Shown here: piece by piece, positions 55,692 to 64,000 of the stretch
Position numbering within the stretch: the stretch's first letter is position 1
Layout: each line of letters opens with the position of its first letter
Assembly (NCBI GenBank): GCA_035567895.1
Contig: DATMPC010000011.1
Location: 239,276 to 303,275, forward strand
Length of the DNA: 64,000 nucleotides
Direction: 5' to 3'
Source of the DNA: Terriglobales bacterium
GTDB lineage: Bacteria; Acidobacteriota; Terriglobia; Terriglobales; Acidobacteriaceae
Notes under the pieces: model-generated
Told to the model about the DNA's origin: nothing
The model's input: the letters and a program-made list of their open reading frames with translations, nothing else
Databases searched by the model: none
Position numbers and translations under genes: made by a program

Positions 55692-56583
55692 CCTTTGCCA
55701 TTGAAATATTCCTGGGGGACCCATAGGCGGCTCCCCCAATCTTCCGCATTTCGGATTGTCCTTGTCGGCGTCAATCTGAACGCTGGCGTTCGTCGTATGT
55801 TTCCTGCAACGAGTATCGCCGACGGCCCTCTCGGACGGGCGGTTTGTCCGTGACAAATGCGGCCATTTGGCGATCCCCAACGACAAAAAAGCTTCGAGTG
55901 TGCTCCCGGAACTGCTTCAAGTAGCGGGCGCTCGATTATGCGCCGGTACGGATGAATAGCTGATTGGATTCAGAAACTCGCGTTGCTGCGGGACAGGGCT
56001 ACCTTGGCTGTCGAGTCGAGGTGTGACCCAGAACGTTTACGGCAAGAGCTCGTGGGAAGAGCGGTGGAAGCGGTGACGCGCGCTGTGGAAGCGGTTTCCG
56101 CTGCCGCTCAGATCGCAGAGAAGGATGCCAAACCGGATCAGCGTGAGTCTTTCAGCGACAAGTGGCTGCCCCTGTGGGTGCCCCTAGCAAGAAGCTAAAA
56201 TTGGCAAGTTGTTGAAAGTATTTGGTCGGCCCTAGCGGACGATTTTAGAACTTTCACTTTCCTATCCATGGCTGTAGAGGGCTTCGAGGAGCTCACAGAT
56301 CGGAATGGCTGGTGAGGAGGGGACTTACTTATCACTCATCATCAGAGCCGAAGGCCTGCTCAGCACTCAATCGTTTGTGTCTACGCTCCAAGAAGTCATG
56401 CGGCACGAGCCCGCGCTTTAGCATCTCTAGATAGTTGCCGCCGGTCGCGGTGCTTGGTGCGGTCACTGCGCCTAAGAGATTGGCTCCACAGGTCCGCATT
56501 CTTCTTGTGGAACGATTCTCATTTCTGGTGTTGCGATTCTCCAAAAGGAGAACGCAGCACTGTGAATGTTCTAGGAGAACGAC
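55692..56583. other. 892-base gap, weak hairpin, no supported gene
   Basis: A TGGGGGA...TCCCCCA stem at 55713-55738 follows the receptor stop but has no T run. A 71-codon frame at 55983-56198 and a minus-strand frame at 56332-56628 are possible fragments but are not supported by a ribosome binding site or known family. Nothing else recognised. Confidence 0.4.
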
Positions 56584-58506
56584 ATGGATACCAGGGATGA
56601 AAAACCAGTTTCTCTGACCCGCGAGCAACTTTATGCAGAGCTTCGTCGGCTCGACTGGGCAAAAGGGCTGAGCGAGGAAACGTTTGCGGCGATCACGAAC
56701 ACGGCGCAGTGGGTCGAATTTCGCACTGGCGACGTGGTCATTGAAGTCGAATCAGAGATTACCCACGTGTGCTTCCTTATCACGGGCCGAATGCAAGGAA
56801 CGCTCTACGATTTGTTGGGCAAAGAGATTCAGAAGGATACTTTTGTCCGAGGTTCTGTCATCGGATTGTTTGCCGTCGGCTTATCCGACCGCTCTCACGT
56901 GCAAGTCGAGGCTACTGAGCCTTCGACGGCCATACGATTGACGCTATCGGACCTGCTTCAACTCGCCGCCAAGCATGCAGACTTTCAACTCGCCATGTTC
57001 GGCTTGGCAGCCAATATATTCAAACGATACGTGATGGATATCGACCGTTCCCGCCCGAAGCCATCCGTCGTGGGTATTGTTCATCACTCCGAGGCGAGCC
57101 GTCCGCTTGTTAGTCGATTGGCGCGTCGGCTTCGAGACCTGAACGAGTCTCCTTGTATTGCCGGCGACGACGAGCGCTGGAAACCGGATGAAGATATCCC
57201 CTTTATGTTGCTGGTTGGAGACGACGAGCGACAGAGCATTCTTAAAGAGTGGGCCTCGCATAGGCGGCTACTGGTGGATGTTCGCGCCGACCATTCACCC
57301 GAGGCCATGAGGCGGTTCTTCAGTTATATCGACATAGCGCTTTGGTGTGTTCGGCCGCAAGATACGCAGGCGGCCGTACATCTCCTGCAAGAGCTGGAGA
57401 ACAGCGTACCCAAATGGCGAGACAAGATCCGGATTGTGTGGCTTCTCGACGCCGACACCCCAATCGCTCCGTTTGTGCCGGAGTTGTATGAACTCGCCGA
57501 ACGAGATTTCAAGCTCACGCTTGACGCTCCGGGAGCAAACCAGGGCAGTCTACTGCAGCACGGATTCGACCGCATCGTTCACCATTTGCGCGGCGTCCAG
57601 ATTGGTTTGGCACTGGGAGGTGGCGCAGCTCGCGGCATGGCTCATCTTGGGGTACTCAAAGCCCTGGAGCAGCAGGGCATATACATCGACATGCTGGCGG
57701 GTACGAGCGCTGGGGCGCTGACGGGAGTTATGTACGCAGCTGGCTTAGATCCTGATTATGCTGCCCGTTGTTTCAAGACCGATTTGCAACCGTCGTGGTT
57801 CTTTCGACAGCTGCCCGCTGGCGGTTACTGGTATTTGCTTTACAAGTACAGACGAAACCAGTTCGATCCCATGCTGCGGAAATACCTAGATCGAGCCAGG
57901 CTGGAGCAACTGACTCTTCCCATGTTTGCAGTCTCCGTCGATCTCGTCGAAGGAGCACCGCTGGTGCGCGAGCGTGGCGATGCGACCATCGCCGTCCTGG
58001 AGAGTATCAACCTTCCTCCCCTTTCGCTTCCTATCGTTCGCTCAGGCGAAGCGTTGGTGGATGGCGGGTTGCTCAACAACATTCCCGCCAACGTGCTGGT
58101 AGCCAAGGGATGCAACTTTGTCATCGCATCGAGTGTCACAGCCAAGCTGGAGAAAGACTTTATAGAAATCCGCTCCAAGGGGCGTTCGCGCAGCAATCGT
58201 TTCTTCTCAAGCATTCAAGTGATCATGCGACAGAACATGATCCAAGGCTACAACATGAACTCCGTTGGGATACAGCCGGCAGACTTTGTGGTCGCGCCCG
58301 ATGTGACCTCGTTTGATATATCGGAATTCACTCGGGTCGATGAAATGGCGCTGATCGGGGAAATGACGACCAATGCAACCATCGCAAAGCTGCGCAAGAT
58401 GCTGAGTAACCTTGATTCTAAACTCTTCGAGAGTTCAGCAGCTCCATCTAGTGTGACGAGCGATGGTGACGTAAGCGGGACTAGATACCCTCACCAAGCC
58501 GCATGA
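56584..58506 (+). CDS. Cyclic-nucleotide-binding patatin-like phospholipase (NTE type)
   Basis: A 640-residue protein. The N-terminal part (about 15-150) is a cNMP-binding/Crp-like sensor: FRTGDVVIEVESEITHVCFL, ITGRMQGTLYDLLGKE, FVRGSVIGLFAVGL. A middle region (about 160-330) resembles a Rossmann-like linker found in bacterial NTE homologues. The patatin domain has GGGAARGMAH (345-354), GTSAGA with S375, and DGG with D493 (LVDGGLLNN). It likely hydrolyses lysophospholipids under nucleotide control, as for neuropathy target esterase relatives. GGAGA lies 5 bases before the ATG. The GxSxG elbow is standard, unlike the patatin at 19819. Confidence 0.94.
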   Translation: MDTRDEKPVSLTREQLYAELRRLDWAKGLSEETFAAITNTAQWVEFRTGDVVIEVESEITHVCFLITGRMQGTLYDLLGKEIQKDTFVRGSVIGLFAVGLSDRSHVQVEATEPSTAIRLTLSDLLQLAAKHADFQLAMFGLAANIFKRYVMDIDRSRPKPSVVGIVHHSEASRPLVSRLARRLRDLNESPCIAGDDERWKPDEDIPFMLLVGDDERQSILKEWASHRRLLVDVRADHSPEAMRRFFSYIDIALWCVRPQDTQAAVHLLQELENSVPKWRDKIRIVWLLDADTPIAPFVPELYELAERDFKLTLDAPGANQGSLLQHGFDRIVHHLRGVQIGLALGGGAARGMAHLGVLKALEQQGIYIDMLAGTSAGALTGVMYAAGLDPDYAARCFKTDLQPSWFFRQLPAGGYWYLLYKYRRNQFDPMLRKYLDRARLEQLTLPMFAVSVDLVEGAPLVRERGDATIAVLESINLPPLSLPIVRSGEALVDGGLLNNIPANVLVAKGCNFVIASSVTAKLEKDFIEIRSKGRSRSNRFFSSIQVIMRQNMIQGYNMNSVGIQPADFVVAPDVTSFDISEFTRVDEMALIGEMTTNATIAKLRKMLSNLDSKLFESSAAPSSVTSDGDVSGTRYPHQAA

Positions 58507-58691
58507 TGAACAGCGACTCGATTTCATCAAGACGACGGTTTGTTGGAGGATCCGTCTTTCTCATTTCCGGCCGCAAGGGCTGTGCTCCGCAAATATTACG
58601 TGTCGCTCTGAAAATGAATGAAGTTTTCGCTAAAGTTGCGGACTAGTGCCGAATGCCATGCGAGTGGTGGTGATGCGATGATTGGAACCCG

Positions 58692-59798
58692 ATGCGCGAA
58701 TTCTTCAAGGGAATCTGGGCTGCGGTTGTTGTTCTCGGCAATTTGGTTCGTGATGGAATCCAGTTTCTGAGGTCATGTGTCTCCTCCCGAACTTCTCTGG
58801 TCGCCGAGAATCTGTTCCTGCGCAAGCAATTATCCTTTTATCAAGAGCATCAGATCAGACCTCGGCGGCTCACGGATTCCGCTCGCGTGGCTTTGGTCTT
58901 CTGGTCCAGATTATTCCAGTGGCGGTCCGCTCTCCTCATCGTCAAACCTGCGACCTTGATCGGCTGGCACCGCAAGGCGTTCAGGCTCTTGTGGAAATGG
59001 AAATCCCGACCCGGCCGCCCGCCCTTGCCAAAGGACCTCCGCCAACTCATTGCTGAAATGGTCTGTGACAATCCCACCTGGGGCCAGGAGCGCATCGCCG
59101 ATGAACTCTGGCTGAAACTCGGCATCCGAGTCTCGCCGCGAACGGTGCGAGCATACTGGCCGGGAGACGGTCCATCGATTCCGCCGCGAGCACGATCGCA
59201 GACTTGGAACACTTTTGTGCGAAACCACGCTCAGGTGCTGCTGGCCTGTGACTTCTTCGTAGCGGTGACAGTGCGGTTCCGCATCCTTTATGTATTGGTG
59301 GTGATGGAGATCGGTTCCCGCCGCGTGGTTCGCATCAGTGTGACTGAACACCCCACCGCCGAGTGGACGATGCAACAGCTGCGGGAGGCGAGCGAGCACT
59401 CCTACCGATTTCTGATCCACGATCGACATGCAACCTTCTCCACTGAACTGGATGAAACGGTTCGGAACTTGGGGATCTCGGTTCTGAAGAGTCCAGTTCG
59501 AACCCCGACAGCAAATGCATTCTGTGAACGACTGATTGGAACGGTATGTCGCGAGTGTCTCGATTACATGATTCCAATCAACGAGCGCCATCTTCGCCAA
59601 ATTGTTCGTGCGTGGGTCTCACATTACAATCGCGGACGACCTCACTCCAGCTTAGGGCCGGGAATACCCGATCAGCTCCAGGCATGTCCGCCTCATCGCG
59701 CACACGGGCACCGACTGGCAGTAGGAGAAGCTGTTACACGGATTCCTGTTTTGGGCGGGCTGCATCATGAATACAAGCTGAATCATGCGGCTGCATAG
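58692..59798 (+). mobile_element. IS3/IS481-like integrase core (DDE) protein
   Basis: A 368-residue integrase-core protein, intact. A leading helix and coiled region (AENLFLRKQLSFYQEH) are followed by HTH segments (SRPGRPPLPKDLRQLIAEMV, PTWGQERIADELWLKLGIRV). The DDE triad is D187 (LLACDFFV), D244 (FLIHDRHATF) and E279 (NAFCERLIG). The ending [16 protein letters not shown] is typical of a widespread acidobacterial and actinobacterial orphan integrase group that often lacks a separate orfA and clear terminal inverted repeats; none was found here. It sits against a truncated formyl-CoA transferase on the opposite strand, so it may have taken part in that rearrangement. Confidence 0.88.
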
Positions 59799-59825
59799 CG
59801 TCAACGTAGTTTTTGCGGAGGACAG

Positions 59826-60679
59826 CCCGACAGCCTCGGCGGTTCGCACCCAGTTCGAACCCTGAATCGTGAAGTAGATGTAGGCGTTGGGGTCGGTCTC
59901 CCAGCCTTTGCACTTGAGCACCCAGCCCGGCTGGCCACCGCCGCCGGCGTTGCCGCCGCGCGGGACGGAGTCGCCGAACGTGCCGTTGGGGTACTGCGGG
60001 TACTCCTCCAGGTAGCCGACGCGCTCGAGCCGCTCCTGGTCGCGGAGCTTGACGCGGCAGAGATTCAGCACTGCTTCCTGCATGGACATGAACACCCTCT
60101 GGCCCTTGCCAGTCTTCTCACGCTGCATGAGAGCGGCGAGGATGCCGATCAAGAGGTGCATGCCGGTGTTGCTGTCGCCGAGCGCGGCACCGCTGACCGT
60201 CGGCGGGCCGTCCCAGAAGCCCGTCGTCGAGGCGTTGCCACGGCGCACTGGGCGACGTTCTCGTACGACTTGACGTCGGTGAAGGGCGAGCCATCGGGGA
60301 AGCCCTTGACCACGCCGAGGATCAGGCGCGGGTTGAGCTCATGGATATGCTCCCAGGTGAAGCCCTGGCGGTCGAGCGCGCCCGGCGCCATGTTTTCGAT
60401 CATCACGTCGGAGCGGCGGATCAGACCCTCCAGGATCGCCTTACCTTCGGGCGTCTTGGTGTTGATCTCGAGCGACCGCTTGTTGCTGTTCACCATGGTG
60501 AAGTACAGCGCGTCCGCGTTCGGGATGTCGCGCAACTGGATTCGGGTGTTGTCTCCGGTGTGCATGCGCTCGACTTTCAGGACGTCGGCGCCCAACCACG
60601 CCATTAACTGCGAACACGCCGGTCCGGACTGCACGCCGGTGTAGTCGATAACTTTGATTCCTTCAAGAGGTAAATTCAC
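59826..60679 (-). pseudogene. frc: Formyl-CoA:oxalate CoA-transferase, frameshifted and 3'-truncated
   Basis: Two overlapping reading frames make one gene. The first part (start GTG 60679 with AAGGAG 9 bases upstream) reads [20 protein letters not shown] up to YENVAQC. From about 60241 homology continues in the next frame: [20 protein letters not shown], then GDSNTGMH, whose aspartate corresponds to the catalytic Asp169 of Oxalobacter Frc, and [11 protein letters not shown], the known glycine loop. Adding one G near 60240-60242 restores the frame. The homology stops at [10 protein letters not shown] (about 59830), leaving roughly 285 of about 420 residues. Frc moves CoA from formyl-CoA to oxalate. 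G+C is visibly higher than in neighbours and no oxalyl-CoA decarboxylase is near, suggesting foreign origin. Confidence 0.88.
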
Positions 60680-61705
60680 GATCACAATCTCCTTGTGCTT
60701 GCTTAGTTCTCACCGAGCCGCATCTGTACATTCGCACGCTGTTCTAAATTCGGGAATGTGAGCAACGGCTAGCTCACAGTGATTAAGCTGGAGACGACGT
60801 CATCTCCTTCACTCGTGACACCTAGGCATGAAGACGGTCATGGTGAGTGGGCACAAGGACTACTCTTGTGCACATTCAGGAATCCCGATCTGGTACGCGG
60901 CGCGAGGCCCGTTGAATTCAGCGCAGACCAAACCGGATCAGAGGCACACACGGAAAGCTAGTGCGCTACCACGGAAGTAAAAACCGATCGTGCCCACCAA
61001 CGACTACTCCGAGCGCGGTTCCACGAAGTGGTGTGCCGAAAGTAAGCCACCCCCCTGCGACTTCGGCAGCGCGGGCTCACATAGGACGCGGAGTGGGCGC
61101 TCCTGTTGACAGATTTGACCAGCTGAAATGAAGAGAGTTCGCCAGCTCAAATTCACTGGTGTCCGCGGAACAGTGAATTAACAGTGAATTTATCCGCGAA
61201 TTGATCAGTGAATTTTTTTTCAAAGGGATGCGAGCAACGGACAGCTTGCGCAACCGCCTGCTGCGTCAAGGATTATCGGAAATCTGCGATTCTTACCCGC
61301 CACCAGAACAGTGAAGAACAGTGAATGATCAGTGAATTCTGAAATTCCTCGTCCGTTGCTCGCACCAAAGTCCGATGATTGCGACGCGCAACCTCCTCGA
61401 GGCCTGCGGGTTCCAAAATGAAATTTTCGTTGACCTGGAATCTTGACTCGTGGTACCACCGAACTATGTTCGGTGCTGAGGGATGGCCTCTCCGGACACG
61501 ACAATCAGGACTCTCCAGAAAGCGTTCTTCGTCACCTGCGAACGCAACATGACCATAACGCAGGACGACATTCCAAACGGGCGACTTATCTGCCAATTCG
61601 GCATTGCGCAAGTTCGGCCAGCCGAGTTCGTGATCTCAGAACCCCCTGCGGTAGCGGGCGGGTGCCTTTGATGTTGCGGATAGGCGGCTGCCTTAGGCGG
61701 GTGCC
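60680..61705. other. 1-kb gap without supported genes
   Basis: Several short open frames on both strands show no coding character. The segment 61149-61364 carries direct repeats (listed separately). A short fragment around 60925-60940 (CAGACCAAACCGGATCAGAG) partly repeats a phrase at 56131-56142 (AAACCGGATCAG), hinting at degenerate repeats or gene remnants. Confidence 0.4.
61149..61364. repeat. CAGTGAAT direct repeats with 14-nt flanking inverted repeat
   Basis: The octamer CAGTGAAT or a one-base variant occurs at about 61167, 61179, 61205, 61309, 61318 and 61330, with one inverted copy (ATTCACTG) at about 61152. A perfect 14-nt inverted pair, TGCGAGCAACGGAC at 61229-61242 and its reverse complement at 61351-61364, encloses the second cluster. 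The structure looks like a recombination or protein-binding site but cannot be assigned. Confidence 0.65.
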
Positions 61706-62017
61706 TTACCCAAAAACTTGCCGCCTGCTTAGAAGATAGATGATCATCGCGCCGCCAATCGGAAGACCAATGAGAGTGCGCCAGTCATGGCCGACGAACG
61801 CATTGATGGCATCGCCAGCAGGTTCACACTGAGAATCGCGCGCACCATGATGTAGCCCCAGCGAGCGCAACGCCACAAACCGAAAGCGCTGTGGCACGCA
61901 CAATGCGACTACCACCATCAGGAGCACGGCCCACAACCCAAGCACCGCCAATCCCTCATGCGCGCGAGGATTCACTCGCGATAGCGAATCCAGGAAGCTG
62001 CCGGGAAACAGAAACAT
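61706..62017 (-). pseudogene. Small membrane protein gene with two compensating indels
   Basis: The 103-codon frame starts MFLFPGSFLDSLSRVNPRAH and ends INAFVGHDWRTLIGLPIGG plus a membrane tail, both sensible. Between about 61815 and 61912 the hydrophobic, family-like sequence lies in another frame (CACHSAFGLWRCARWGYIMV, then RAILSVNLL), after which the original frame resumes at GDAINAFVG. One indel near 61898-61912 and a compensating one near 61813-61823 would explain this. With them corrected the product is a small protein with about four membrane helices of a type I recall from acidobacterial genomes, function unknown. Confidence 0.6.
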
Positions 62018-62182
62018 GAAGGCAGAAAGCTGTCATTTTGATTTTGTCGCCGTTTTCCCTCGCGTCCGCCCTTCGTTTTGGCTTGAGGTCTTGGCTTCCT
62101 ACTCGTCTTACACCTTCGGTAACGCCGGGAATCACACTTCAGCCTTGCGGCTGGGAGCAGCAACGGAAAACAATCATCTATT

Positions 62183-62350
62183 ATGCGTGGACTGGCAAGT
62201 CTCGTCTTGGTTGCCGGCATTATGCTCGCCATCTACTGCTTCTATTTCAAGCAGATGCCCACAACCAATCCCGGCACAGCGCCGACCCAAGCCATCAACC
62301 TTACCGGTGTGCGCATGGATCTGCTGCGCATTGCGCAGTGCTGCGCCTGA
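62183..62350 (+). pseudogene. N-terminal fragment of a single-pass membrane protein
   Basis: The 55-codon frame reads a membrane helix (LASLVLVAGIMLAIYCFYF) and the start of a pilin-like or minor exported domain (NLTGVRMDLLRIAQ). It then stops after only three more residues. In similar proteins the sequence goes on after IAQ with an AERxY-type helix. Here it is joined out of frame to a different domain at about 62335. Confidence 0.6.
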
Positions 62351-62523
62351 CCATCGAGCCGGACGGCAGCGTGTCGATGTACGTGCTGCAGTCGAGTGAC
62401 ATGGATGCCCCGGATCTCGCCACTCAGGTGGTGAGTCGCGTCAAGACGATCAATTTCCGCGGTAAGGACGGCGTGCAGGCTGTGACGATCACATACCCGA
62501 TAGACTCCCTGCCGGCGACGTGA
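62338..62523 (+). pseudogene. C-terminal fragment of a TonB/AgmX-type domain protein
   Basis: A frame different from the upstream fragment gives LRLTIEPDGSVSMYVLQSSD, then VVSRVKTINFRGKDGVQAVT and ITYPIDSLPAT. This is the beta-alpha-beta pattern of TonB/AgmX-PglI C-terminal domains. It has no start of its own and no upstream part; it is the tail of a gene fused to the fragment at 62183-62350. Confidence 0.6.
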
Positions 62524-62755
62524 TGACGGTGCAAGACGAAATGCAAACTAGGAGATTAGGAATCATCTGATTAGCTAAATTTTTCGACGCGATTCTGACA
62601 AAGGCAAGGCAATCGAAAGATGGCTGCGCAAAGTCACCGGTCTAATGGGCTCCGGGGGCCCTATGACGGCGGGACCGCCGGAATCCAGTCCACTGCGTGG
62701 ACTGCCTCGGTCCCACCCGCCGACGAATTGCTTGGTAGTGGGAACGAGGGCGTAC

Positions 62756-64000
62756 ATGACTTCCAGCGGCGCAATTCGTGTGAGGGGCTACGGCTGGATC
62801 AAGATCCTGCTGTTCACCTGCGCAGTGTCGCTGCTGACCGCCGTCCCAGCGCGGGCGCAGTCCGTCGGCGGTTGTGTCGCCAATTTCGGCGGCGTGATAG
62901 ATGGCTTTGTCAACCCTGCTCCTCCCTCGCAGATCAACATCGACGGCAATTGCACGATCCGGAATTTTCCGGCGTCCAACCCGCTGACCAGCAACATCAG
63001 CTTCGTTGGCACCCTCAGGGGGGTGCTGGTCATCTTCGACAACGTCGTTTACACGGGCAACATGTCTTGCGACGCCGTTCACCAAAACAAGCTCTGGTTC
63101 GTCAACGGCTCGTCTAGCACGCTCAAGCAGAGCTGCCAGAACCTGCTGATCCCCGTTGAGAAGATCGAGAAGGCGAATCCGCCGGGCCCGCCCTTCGTCA
63201 CAGTCGGCGTCCCCTTCACTTGGAAGCTGACGATCCCGGTCTTGTTCGACCCGGCCACCGGCACGGTCGTCGACTTCCAAGGGTCACCGAACGATCTGCA
63301 CAGCATCAAGGTCATCGACGACCTCAACGCCACGGGCGTGGACCTCACATACGTGAGCCACACCATCACCTGGCTCGACAACGGCACGCCGGTGCCGCAC
63401 ACGTTCACCAACGTCGGCAACGTGCTCACGTTCGACAACATCCCCATCGTTACGGCTGGTCGACAGTTCATCATCAACCTCACGGTCGTCCTGAACAACA
63501 CCCCGGTGAACGCCCCGGGGAAGCAGTTCATCAACACCGCCAACTGGCAGTTCGGGCGGCTCATCGACGGCGTGTTCTATCAGCCCCTGCCGGGCGAGTC
63601 GGGTGTCACGCCACCGTTGACCATTGCCGCACCCAATCTTGTACTGACCAAAACGGGACCAGCGACGATGAGCCCCGGGCAGTTAGGGCAGTTTGGTCTT
63701 GACGTCCAGAATACCGGCGCGAGCGACGCATGGAACGCCACGATCCTTGATCGGCTCCCCAGCGGTCCGAGCGGCGGTATGTGCAACACGACACCCCAGG
63801 TGCTCAGCGCACAGGTCTTCCAGGCGGATGGAGTCACTCCGGTTGTCGGCAAGGGGCCTCTGGTTGCGGGTACCGATTTTTCGCTCAACTACAGCAAGCC
63901 CACCTGCGAGCTCACGCTAACCATGCTCACGGCGGCCGCCACCATCAGCCAGAACCAGCGTTTGATCATCAATTACCGAACCCAGCTCGACGCGAACAGT
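62756..64000 (+). CDS. Partial large secreted surface protein with DUF11-like repeats
   Basis: The frame from ATG 62756 stays open for 415 codons to the right edge. A signal peptide (WIKILLFTCAVSLLTAVPAR, cleavage near AQ) is followed by a cysteine-containing beta region and then DUF11/isopeptide-type immunoglobulin repeats: VGVPFTWKLTIPVLFDPATG, IKVIDDLNATGVDLTYVSHT, and NLVLTKTGPATMSPGQLGQF followed by GLDVQNTGASDAWNATILDR. Such proteins are long adhesins or fimbrial-like shafts. Codon use is strongly G/C-ending, unlike genes at 1-58 kb. Its C-terminus is outside the window. Confidence 0.85.
   Translation, partial: MTSSGAIRVRGYGWIKILLFTCAVSLLTAVPARAQSVGGCVANFGGVIDGFVNPAPPSQINIDGNCTIRNFPASNPLTSNISFVGTLRGVLVIFDNVVYTGNMSCDAVHQNKLWFVNGSSSTLKQSCQNLLIPVEKIEKANPPGPPFVTVGVPFTWKLTIPVLFDPATGTVVDFQGSPNDLHSIKVIDDLNATGVDLTYVSHTITWLDNGTPVPHTFTNVGNVLTFDNIPIVTAGRQFIINLTVVLNNTPVNAPGKQFINTANWQFGRLIDGVFYQPLPGESGVTPPLTIAAPNLVLTKTGPATMSPGQLGQFGLDVQNTGASDAWNATILDRLPSGPSGGMCNTTPQVLSAQVFQADGVTPVVGKGPLVAGTDFSLNYSKPTCELTLTMLTAAATISQNQRLIINYRTQLDANS

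Noticed and set aside
55983..56198. 71-codon open frame with alanine/valine-rich helix and ending in WLPLWVPLARS
   Set aside because: It starts at TTG without a ribosome binding site and matches no family I know; it may be a gene remnant but could equally be chance.
56332..56628. 98-codon minus-strand frame ending in NYLEMLKRGLVPHDFLERRH
   Set aside because: It overlaps the start and ribosome binding site of the patatin gene on the other strand; only its C-terminal third looks protein-like and no start is supported.
59652..60248. 198-codon minus-strand frame as an independent CoA transferase
   Set aside because: Its first residues lie inside the frc homology and its last 60 codons are the reverse of the integrase gene, so it is the frameshifted second half of frc.
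61443..61739. 98-codon frame in the rearranged zone
   Set aside because: No family resemblance, no ribosome binding site, and composition like non-coding DNA.
62642..63280. 212-codon minus-strand frame rich in Arg, Asp and Val
   Set aside because: It is the antisense of the G+C-rich surface protein gene, a common artefact in such DNA; no start signal or known domain.
1..64000. tRNA, rRNA and CRISPR arrays
   Set aside because: No cloverleaf-like segment, rRNA-like sequence or spaced direct-repeat array was found by eye; short tRNAs could still be missed without a covariance search.

Overview
The window looks like a chromosomal stretch from a member of the Acidobacteriota (Terriglobia/Koribacter-like). 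The reasons are family content rather than any marker gene: an ADOP-type orphan ABC permease, a VWFA-related secreted protein, an Oar-like TonB receptor with an N-terminal carboxypeptidase-regulatory domain, two TIGR03118 proteins, a secreted VCBS-repeat protein next to a DUF1080 protein, stand-alone PilZ proteins, an AMP-binding/ACP/PlsC fusion, and intergenic palindromic repeats. No rRNA, tRNA or CRISPR array was seen. Many genes have starts downstream of the longest open frame; the starts given here rest on Shine-Dalgarno sequences and signal peptides.

Layout. 1-8.2 kb: a partial membrane protein, an ADOP permease, then secreted glycosidases (GH92, GH105) and a DinB protein, separated by three families of paired inverted repeats. 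8.7-15.6 kb: a LytTR regulator, a DUF1579/SnoaL-like secreted protein, an Ada-AraC-AlkA fusion DNA glycosylase, three PilZ proteins, a leaderless periplasmic-binding-type protein and a second DinB protein. 15.9-26.9 kb: a lipoprotein six-hairpin glycosidase, a low-complexity secreted protein, a MEDS protein, a patatin with an unusual nucleophile elbow, VCBS and DUF1080 proteins, a MarC protein, an aldose 1-epimerase and a GH27 alpha-galactosidase. With GH92 and GH105 this points to a polysaccharide-scavenging lifestyle. 26.9-36.3 kb: an RGG-rich pseudo-receiver protein, the AMP-binding/ACP/acyltransferase fusion, and three exported proteins (VWFA, BNR propeller, beta-barrel/OmpA-like).

36.6-51.8 kb is the most interesting block. 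A GAF-GAF-AAA-Fis sigma-54 activator (44151-46241) is surrounded by an RND efflux pair, a receiver-domain protein with an aldo/keto reductase, small membrane proteins, two TIGR03118 proteins and a PQQ-type propeller protein. By eye I find four GG-N10-GC (sigma-54, -24/-12) promoter candidates in front of these transcription units. Each has a TCGA-N5/6-TCGA box (one of them imperfect) roughly 105-125 bp upstream. I infer a local sigma-54 regulon run by this activator; this is not demonstrated.

52.4-58.5 kb holds the TonB receptor and a cyclic-nucleotide-binding patatin. From 58.6 kb the character changes: an IS3/IS481-like integrase, a truncated and frameshifted formyl-CoA transferase of visibly higher G+C, a direct-repeat patch, a membrane-protein gene with two compensating indels, two gene fragments fused out of frame, and a long partial G+C-rich surface protein that runs off the right edge. 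This is either a decayed recombination zone with laterally acquired DNA or an assembly problem.
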